Shown here: positions 15,125 to 18,913 of the stretch, in pieces
Numbering within the stretch: position 1 is the stretch's first letter
Layout of the letters: each line of letters begins with the position of its first letter
Assembly (NCBI GenBank): GCA_964293155.1
Contig: CAXYYA010000054.1
Location: 1 to 18,913, forward strand
Length of the DNA: 18,913 bases
Direction: 5' to 3'
Origin: JAQVEB01 sp028698105
GTDB lineage: Bacteria; Bacteroidota; Bacteroidia; Bacteroidales; Dysgonomonadaceae
Notes under the pieces: generated by a model
The model's database searches: none
What the model was told of the DNA's origin: nothing
Seen by the model: the letters and a program-made list of their open reading frames with translations, nothing else
Program-made: the position numbers and the translations under genes

Positions 15125-15404
15125 ATACATAAAGATTTTTTCCTAAGCCGATCTCAACCAATCGGTTATATGTGGAAATCTGAATATCACTTAATCCACG
15201 TTCGATTCTTGAGATATAGCTCTTTTTTGTGCCGGTACGTTGAGCTAATTCTTCCTGTGTCATATTGACTTCCTTTCTTGCTTCTTTCAACATAGCGCCC
15301 AACCTGAAAGCTAAAGAGTCGGCTTCAAACTTGTCGCGTTCCGGTGTTCCTTTTATTCCGTATTTTTCGGTCAATAAATCTTCAAAATCTGTTGTATCTT
15401 TCAT
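15114..15404 (-). CDS. higA: HigA-like antitoxin, XRE-family helix-turn-helix
   Basis: A 96-residue protein with an XRE DNA-binding domain at about residues 34-90 (LGAMLKEARKEVNMTQEELAQRTGTKKSYISRIERG, quoted in part: MTQEELAQRTG and SYISRIERG are the helix-turn-helix core). It lies two bases after the toxin gene on the same strand, the toxin-first order typical of HigBA. It would neutralise the toxin and, with it, repress the shared promoter. The N-terminal third (DFEDLLTEKYGIKGTPERDKFEADS) is probably the toxin-binding part by analogy. Its stop codon and final Ile-Gly codons lie within the left 22-bp repeat, so its C-terminus is set by the target sequence. Confidence 0.85.
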   Translation of the reverse strand: MKDTTDFEDLLTEKYGIKGTPERDKFEADSLAFRLGAMLKEARKEVNMTQEELAQRTGTKKSYISRIERGLSDIQISTYNRLVEIGLGKNLYVSIG

Positions 15405-15406
15405 AA

Positions 15407-15745
15407 TTATCTGTTTTTATTGTATAAGTATTCTTTTTTTAGTTTTTCTGCAAGTCTTATCTCATTTTTTGGAGTTTTCTGAGACTTTTTTATAAAACAA
15501 TTTGTTAGTACGATTAAATTTCCCTCATCAAAGAAACACAAAATGCGAATAAGTTTGAAAGTTGTTAAAACCCTTATTTCATAAATTCCGTCAGAATCCT
15601 CCAATGATTTTAAAAACTTTATCGGAACTCGCCTTTCATAGCGAATAAGATCCAATACATATTCAATTTTTGCTTGAACGGAACTTTCTTGAGCTCTATA
15701 AAAATCAATGAAATAATTTTTATAGGATATGATTTTTCGTATCAT
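15407..15745 (-). CDS. higB: HigB-like toxin, RelE/ParE superfamily (Gp49-like)
   Basis: A 112-residue protein of the phage-derived Gp49-like group of RelE/ParE toxins: GIYEIRV, RILCFFDEGNLIVLTN and FIKKSQKTPKNEI are the family hallmarks. HigB toxins cut mRNA on the ribosome and arrest growth until antitoxin returns. The gene is strongly AT-rich: 84 of 300 bases (28%) are G or C over 15421-15720 by hand count, against about 50% in a line of nth and higher in the M81 gene, a sign of foreign origin. The only reasonable start is the ATG at 15745, which follows its -7 box by four bases. Confidence 0.85.
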   Translation of the reverse strand: MIRKIISYKNYFIDFYRAQESSVQAKIEYVLDLIRYERRVPIKFLKSLEDSDGIYEIRVLTTFKLIRILCFFDEGNLIVLTNCFIKKSQKTPKNEIRLAEKLKKEYLYNKNR

Positions 15746-15749
15746 TCCA

Positions 15750-15771
15750 CAAAGTTAACTAAATAGTTTAC
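15750..15771 (-). promoter_or_regulatory. higBA promoter -7 box with overlapping palindromic operator
   Basis: On the minus strand TAACTTTG (15757 to 15750) matches TAnnTTTG and ends four bases before the higB ATG, so the transcript should be leaderless or nearly so. An 18-base imperfect palindrome overlaps it: plus-strand arms GTTAACTA (15754-15761) and TAGTTTAC (15764-15771) around AA, paired at 7 of 8 positions. That is the size and place expected of a HigA operator, allowing autorepression. A -33 TTTG is not obvious. Confidence 0.6.
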
Positions 15772-15790
15772 ATTTTCGCAACAAGTAATA

Positions 15791-15821
15791 AAAAAATCCT
15801 TTCTTTTTTGAAAAGGATTTT
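15791..15821 (-). terminator. Intrinsic terminator of the M81 gene (minus strand)
   Basis: AAAATCCTTT (15793-15802) pairs with AAAGGATTTT (15812-15821) around a nine-base loop; on the minus strand the stem runs into seven T. It lies 15 bases past the M81 stop and before the higBA promoter, so it isolates the TA module from the bfn-rsmE-M81 transcript. It sits between the two 22-bp repeats, so it belongs to the inserted segment or was the original flank. Confidence 0.8.
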
Positions 15822-15835
15822 AGTGAAAGGAAATC

Positions 15836-17404
15836 TTATCTCATAATTTCATCCGATAGTGGGATAAACCGCGCACTCAAATCCGGATCGGCCATATCGG
15901 GATCGAGAGGGAACATGGGCCGGTTGATGCGTTTGTAAGGCAAACGCAGCAAATCCTGATCCACGCCGCCCGGTGTGGAGGCCATGAGCCAGTCGCCGCG
16001 CATATTGTACAATTCGGGGACCAGATAACCGATTTTTACCACCAGCACATCGGCTTCGCGCGGTTTCAGCCCTAAATCGGTAAAATCTTTTTCGTAATGA
16101 TAACCTTTTCTGCGTTCGGTTACAATAGTGTAAATATTTCCGCTTTTTACCACCACTTCGGTTTTGGCGTCTATGTCGCCTTCTTTGATGGCCATAATCT
16201 CGCCCTGCAGCCGGATGGGGCCCGCGTAGCGATTGTCAATGGCTGCTCCGGGCGTTGCATCAATTTTTCCGCCAATACCGATCTCTTTTGCTTTCTTCAC
16301 TAATTCGGGGCCGGGAATAGATGCGTAGATCAATGTTTTCTTGCCTCCGGCTTGGAATTCAGGGCGTTTGAAAATCTCGGTCAATGTCCAGGTAACATCT
16401 CCGGCGCCTCCGGCGGATGGGTTATCGCCCCTTTCCCTGATGATGAACGGTGTTTTATCGCTTGCAACGGCTTTATTCAACGCGCTGTCCAGCGTTGTGG
16501 TGGGAGCCACGAACTCAAACTTTTTGCGTACGTCCCAAAAATGTTTTGCCAGTTTTTCGGCAGCCTTACCAACGGCTTCTTTGTTGTCGCCGTAAGCCAT
16601 TACCACGCCGTGATTACGAGGTTCATCAGCCCATGGGTACGACATCCAGATAGCGGCGTCAATTACGTCGTCGCCCGAAATTACGTCCGGTATTTCGGCA
16701 TACAAGCTTTTGCCCGGCTCAACGCGCGTGCTGGTTTTCTCGCCCGGAAGCAGGATGGGAACAGCAATCCACGCTTTGTAGGCCGGTTTGCCTTTCCCGT
16801 TCTCTAATCTTTCCAGCAAATTGGTTACAGCTCTTTTTTTGGATTCGATGGCATCTTCGTGCGGCGCCATACGGTAGCACGTGATCAAATCGGTGTTCTG
16901 CGCCAATCGGGGCGAAACACAGCCGTGCAAGTCCATGGAAGTGGATATCAGCACGTCAAGCCCAACCAGTTCGCGAATGCGAACCAGAAAATCGCCTTCA
17001 GGATCGTCCAACCCCTGAACGCTCATTGCGCCGTGAATATCAAAGAAAATCCCGTCGAGAGGCATCACATCTTTCAACATAGTTAGGGTTTTCGTAACGA
17101 GCGATTCATACGCTTCGCGTGTTACGATGCCGCCCGGCATGGCGTGTCCGCGCAAGGTGGGAAGCCAGGTCGCTCTGTTGATAATGCCGGAATCGGGCGC
17201 GAAAAACGGGTAATAACTGTAAATACTGTCGCCAACACGGGCTTTGAAAGCTTCTTCGTTGGTTGTTGCCGGCGAAAATGTACTCGATTCGATGGCGATG
17301 CCGCAGATGGCGACGCGCGGAAGTTCTTTTTTTGCTGATGAGTTTTTGCAACCTGCGGACACAAGCAGTGCAACGGCAGAGAGTGTAAAGAGTAATTTCT
17401 TCAT
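15836..17404 (-). CDS. M81 family metallopeptidase (MlrC-like), lipoprotein
   Basis: A 522-residue protein related to microcystinase MlrC, a zinc enzyme. Likely zinc ligands are Asp122 and His124 in FFDIHGAM and His160 in SMDLHGCVSP; GDNPSAGGAGDVT near the middle is another family signature, and the N-terminal IESSTFSP motif is typical. The start at 17404 is chosen because it gives a clean lipoprotein leader (VSAGC, Cys19); an upstream ATG at 17461 would add 19 hydrophilic residues overlapping rsmE. MlrC degrades linearised microcystin, but most M81 proteins are in organisms that never meet the toxin and their substrates are unknown. The gene follows rsmE by 11 bases. Its 3' end forms the right copy of the 22-bp repeat. 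Confidence 0.87.
   Translation of the reverse strand: MKKLLFTLSAVALLVSAGCKNSSAKKELPRVAICGIAIESSTFSPATTNEEAFKARVGDSIYSYYPFFAPDSGIINRATWLPTLRGHAMPGGIVTREAYESLVTKTLTMLKDVMPLDGIFFDIHGAMSVQGLDDPEGDFLVRIRELVGLDVLISTSMDLHGCVSPRLAQNTDLITCYRMAPHEDAIESKKRAVTNLLERLENGKGKPAYKAWIAVPILLPGEKTSTRVEPGKSLYAEIPDVISGDDVIDAAIWMSYPWADEPRNHGVVMAYGDNKEAVGKAAEKLAKHFWDVRKKFEFVAPTTTLDSALNKAVASDKTPFIIRERGDNPSAGGAGDVTWTLTEIFKRPEFQAGGKKTLIYASIPGPELVKKAKEIGIGGKIDATPGAAIDNRYAGPIRLQGEIMAIKEGDIDAKTEVVVKSGNIYTIVTERRKGYHYEKDFTDLGLKPREADVLVVKIGYLVPELYNMRGDWLMASTPGGVDQDLLRLPYKRINRPMFPLDPDMADPDLSARFIPLSDEIMR
15838..15859. repeat. Right copy of 22-bp direct repeat, 3' end of the M81 gene
   Basis: This copy lies within the M81 coding sequence and encodes its last residues LSDEIMR, ending in TAA (15836-15838) where the left copy has TGA. 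Together with 15103-15124 it frames a 735-base unit holding higB, higA and the terminator. The length is longer than usual IS target duplications, and no transposase or recombinase gene is in the unit. Confidence 0.85.
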
Positions 17405-17415
17405 AACCTTATGAT

Positions 17416-18123
17416 TTATTGATTGTTGATGACATGTGTAGTGTGTACGGCGATCAGGCATGCGGTTTCCGTTCGCAACCTGTTTTCGCCGAGACTTACC
17501 GGCTCGAAGCCGTTTTCGATGGCTTTTTGTACTTCTTCTTCACTGAAATCGCCTTCGGGGCCGATAAGGATCAATGCGTTTTCGCCCTTGCGGTAGCATT
17601 GAGCCAAAGGCTTTTTGGGAGTATCGTAACAATGTGCTATAAACTTTTGTCCGTTAAACGGTTGTGAGATAAAATCATCGAACGAAACCATTTCGTTAAG
17701 TCTGGGCAAAACGGCCTGCTGCGATTGCTTTATGGCTGAAACCAGAATTTTTTCCAACCGTTCGGTCTTGATCTCTTTTCGTTCCGAAAAACGGCAAAGC
17801 AAGGGCGAAAACGCATCAATCCCAATTTCGGTTGCTTTTTCGGCAAACCATTCGTTTCTGTCCATGTTTTTGGCAGGTGCAAAAGCGATATGTAGATTGA
17901 AATTCCACGATTTCGGGCGTGCTATTTCCTTCTCAACCTGCAATAAACAATGTTTGGGATGTGCCTGAGCGAGCGTGCACGCGAAAAAAAAACCTTTTCC
18001 ATCGGTCACCAAAAGCGAATCGCCGTTTTTCATACGCAAAACCTTAACGCAATGTTGCGATTCCTGCTCGGAAAGTTGCGGTTTTAGGCGGATATCGGGG
18101 CAATAGAAAAGTGTATCGGGCAT
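17416..18123 (-). CDS. rsmE: 16S rRNA (uracil-1498-N3)-methyltransferase
   Basis: A 235-residue SPOUT-class methyltransferase that modifies U1498 of 16S rRNA in the 30S subunit using S-adenosylmethionine. The knotted C-terminal domain shows both family motifs: LIGPEGDFSEEEV (about 185-197) and SLGENRLRTETAC (about 208-220), which bind the cofactor and hold the catalytic region; the N-terminal part (about 1-70) is the PUA-like RNA-binding domain with HCVKVLRMKNGD. Length is normal for the family (E. coli 243). It begins 12 bases after the bifunctional-nuclease stop and ends 11 bases before the M81 start, so the three genes are probably one transcript. Confidence 0.94.
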   Translation of the reverse strand: MPDTLFYCPDIRLKPQLSEQESQHCVKVLRMKNGDSLLVTDGKGFFFACTLAQAHPKHCLLQVEKEIARPKSWNFNLHIAFAPAKNMDRNEWFAEKATEIGIDAFSPLLCRFSERKEIKTERLEKILVSAIKQSQQAVLPRLNEMVSFDDFISQPFNGQKFIAHCYDTPKKPLAQCYRKGENALILIGPEGDFSEEEVQKAIENGFEPVSLGENRLRTETACLIAVHTTHVINNQ

Positions 18124-18135
18124 ACGAAGCGTAAT

Positions 18136-18732
18136 TTACGATTTGTTTTCCCTTTTCTTTATTTCGTCGCGAAGGTGCGTGGCCAATTCGTAGTTTTCCT
18201 CTCTGATGGCTTCTTCGAGTTTGTTTTTCAATGCTTCAATATCAATTTCGGAGAGGTTTTCGGTTGTTTTTTCTTCGCCGGAGTCAGCGGGTTGTTCGTT
18301 TTTAAACACGGGCGTATTTTCATCGAAAACAATCGCCATGTTCTGCATAATTTCTTCGGTCGTGAAGATCGGCGAATTTGTGCGCAGAGCAATGGCCACG
18401 GCATCGGAAGTGCGGGAGTCAATGCGAAATTCCTGTCCGTTTTGACGCAGCAGCAGTTCGGAGAAAAAAGCGCCTTCTTCAAACTTATAGATAAATACTT
18501 CCACCAGTTCGATGCTGAGCTGTTTGAAGATATTGAAAATAAGGTCGTGCGATAATGGCCGAGGGGGAGCAATATTTTCCATAACGATGGCAATGGACTG
18601 AGCTTCAGGCGTTCCGATAACAATGGGTAAACGCCTGATGCCTTTTTCTTCGGCAAAAATAAGCGCATACGCGCCGGCCTGCACCTGACTGAACGATATG
18701 CCGAGTATGGAGAGTTTAACTTTATTCGTCAC
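18136..18732 (-). CDS. Bifunctional nuclease family protein (DUF151) with C-terminal UVR motif
   Basis: A 198-residue protein with the BFN/DUF151 domain at about 1-130 (VQAGAYALIFAEEKGIRRLPIVIGTPEAQSIA, shown by GTPEAQSIAIVMENI, PPRPLSHDL and RIDSRTSDAVAIALRTNSPIF) and a UVR helical hairpin at about 160-196 (LKNKLEEAIREENYELATHLRDEI), a motif found in UvrB/UvrC and Clp-associated proteins. Relatives have been reported to act on DNA and RNA; the cellular role is unsettled. I choose the GTG at 18732 (MTNKVKLSILGIS): it fits family length and lies downstream of the -7 box at 18759-18766, whereas the in-frame ATGs further upstream, up to 18834, lie before the promoter. A frame upstream of the GTG has no family similarity. 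Confidence 0.85.
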   Translation of the reverse strand: MTNKVKLSILGISFSQVQAGAYALIFAEEKGIRRLPIVIGTPEAQSIAIVMENIAPPRPLSHDLIFNIFKQLSIELVEVFIYKFEEGAFFSELLLRQNGQEFRIDSRTSDAVAIALRTNSPIFTTEEIMQNMAIVFDENTPVFKNEQPADSGEEKTTENLSEIDIEALKNKLEEAIREENYELATHLRDEIKKRENKS

Positions 18733-18758
18733 TATGGGGTTCGTTTTAATATAATCTT

Positions 18759-18786
18759 CAAATATAGCACATTTTTGCGTGACAAA
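18759..18786 (-). promoter_or_regulatory. Promoter of the bfn-rsmE-M81 operon
   Basis: On the minus strand TATATTTG (18766 to 18759) is an exact TAnnTTTG box; TTTG at 18786 to 18783 is a possible -33 box, but the 16-base spacer is shorter than the usual 19-21. The predicted transcript would start near 18755, leaving about 23 untranslated bases before the GTG at 18732. No Shine-Dalgarno sequence is evident. Confidence 0.6.
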
Positions 18787-18849
18787 AGAAGATTTACGCG
18801 CAAATCGGAAAAAAACCTGCAAATTGGTGGACAATGATAAAAAATTATG

Positions 18850-18857
18850 TATCTTTG
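18850..18857 (+). promoter_or_regulatory. Promoter -7 box of the tRNA-His gene
   Basis: TATCTTTG, followed by CAGTCGC, is a textbook Bacteroidota -7 box. It lies 15 bases before the mature 5' end of the tRNA. The best -33 candidate is ATTG/TTGG near 18823-18827, slightly farther than usual. The promoter is divergent from that of the bfn operon. Confidence 0.7.
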
Positions 18858-18872
18858 CAGTCGCAAAAATAT

Positions 18873-18913
18873 GGTGGCTGGAGCTCAGTTGGTTAGAGCG
18901 GCGGGTTGTGGTT
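18873..18913 (+). tRNA. tRNA-His(GTG), 5' part only, cut by the window end
   Basis: The first 41 bases of a tRNA: the acceptor strand GTGGCTG with an extra G in front (the G-1 typical of tRNA-His), D arm GCTC-AGTTGGTTA-GAGC, and anticodon loop TTGTGGT with anticodon GTG. The last base in the window would pair as a G-T wobble with the end of the anticodon stem (GCGGG). Position 8 reads G where U is nearly universal (GTGGCTG-GA-GCTC); E. coli tRNA-His has T there. The T arm and 3' acceptor strand lie outside the window, so the acceptor pairing cannot be checked. Confidence 0.85.

Noticed and set aside
15103..15859. Insertion sequence or integron explanation for the TA unit
   Set aside because: There is no transposase or integrase gene and no terminal inverted repeats; only the direct repeat brackets the unit.
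17405..17461. Longer start for the M81 protein at 17461
   Set aside because: It would overlap the end of rsmE and place a hydrophilic stretch before an otherwise clean lipoprotein signal peptide.
18733..18834. Upstream ATG starts for the bifunctional nuclease protein
   Set aside because: This segment includes the TATATTTG promoter box, and its translation has no family similarity; the GTG at 18732 fits better.

Overview
The window reads as chromosomal DNA from a Bacteroidota species, most likely order Bacteroidales (a Dysgonomonadaceae-like member is possible, but this is inference). The reasons are the promoter boxes of the TAnnTTTG type (at umuD, galM, higB, the bifunctional-nuclease gene and the tRNA), the scarcity of Shine-Dalgarno sequences, a run of secreted glycoside-hydrolase lipoproteins typical of a polysaccharide-utilization locus, and a bifunctional nuclease carrying a UVR motif.

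Layout, left to right. 1-367 is AT-rich non-coding DNA ending in the umuDC promoter. 368-2052 holds umuD and umuC, a translesion DNA polymerase V pair overlapping by one base. 2101-14083 is a same-strand block of eight secreted proteins: a glutaminase-like DUF4965 lipoprotein, a GH127 beta-L-arabinofuranosidase, a GH43 lipoprotein, a clan GH-A hydrolase lipoprotein, a GH2 hydrolase, a GH105 unsaturated-uronyl hydrolase, a second (arabinanase-like) GH43 lipoprotein and a lipoprotein aldose 1-epimerase. A small DUF5652-like membrane protein follows, then a terminator shared with the convergent gene nth. The enzymes fit removal of arabinose, galactose and unsaturated uronic acid from a pectic or arabinogalactan-type side chain. 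No SusC/SusD pair, polysaccharide lyase or regulator is present in the window, so the locus is incomplete or depends on partners elsewhere.

The right half is on the minus strand except for the last tRNA. nth (14336-14989) is followed by a short repeat-rich spacer and then a HigB/HigA-type toxin-antitoxin module (15114-15745). That module is much more AT-rich than its neighbours and is bracketed by a 22-bp direct repeat (21/22 identical). The right copy is the 3' end of the neighbouring M81 peptidase gene. The left copy repeats those same last codons and also supplies the antitoxin's stop codon. This looks like insertion of a TA module with a long target duplication.

Beyond it lie, transcribed leftward, a bifunctional nuclease gene (18136-18732), rsmE (17416-18123) and an M81/MlrC-type lipoprotein (15836-17404), closed by a strong terminator. 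The window ends inside a tRNA-His gene on the plus strand with its own promoter.

No wholly novel multi-gene system could be proven by reading alone. The best candidates for a second look are the TA insertion with 3'-end duplication, the palindrome laid over a probably leaderless umuDC promoter, the small membrane-protein gene whose reading frame runs through its own terminator into antisense nth, and the two carbohydrate-locus proteins of uncertain substrate.
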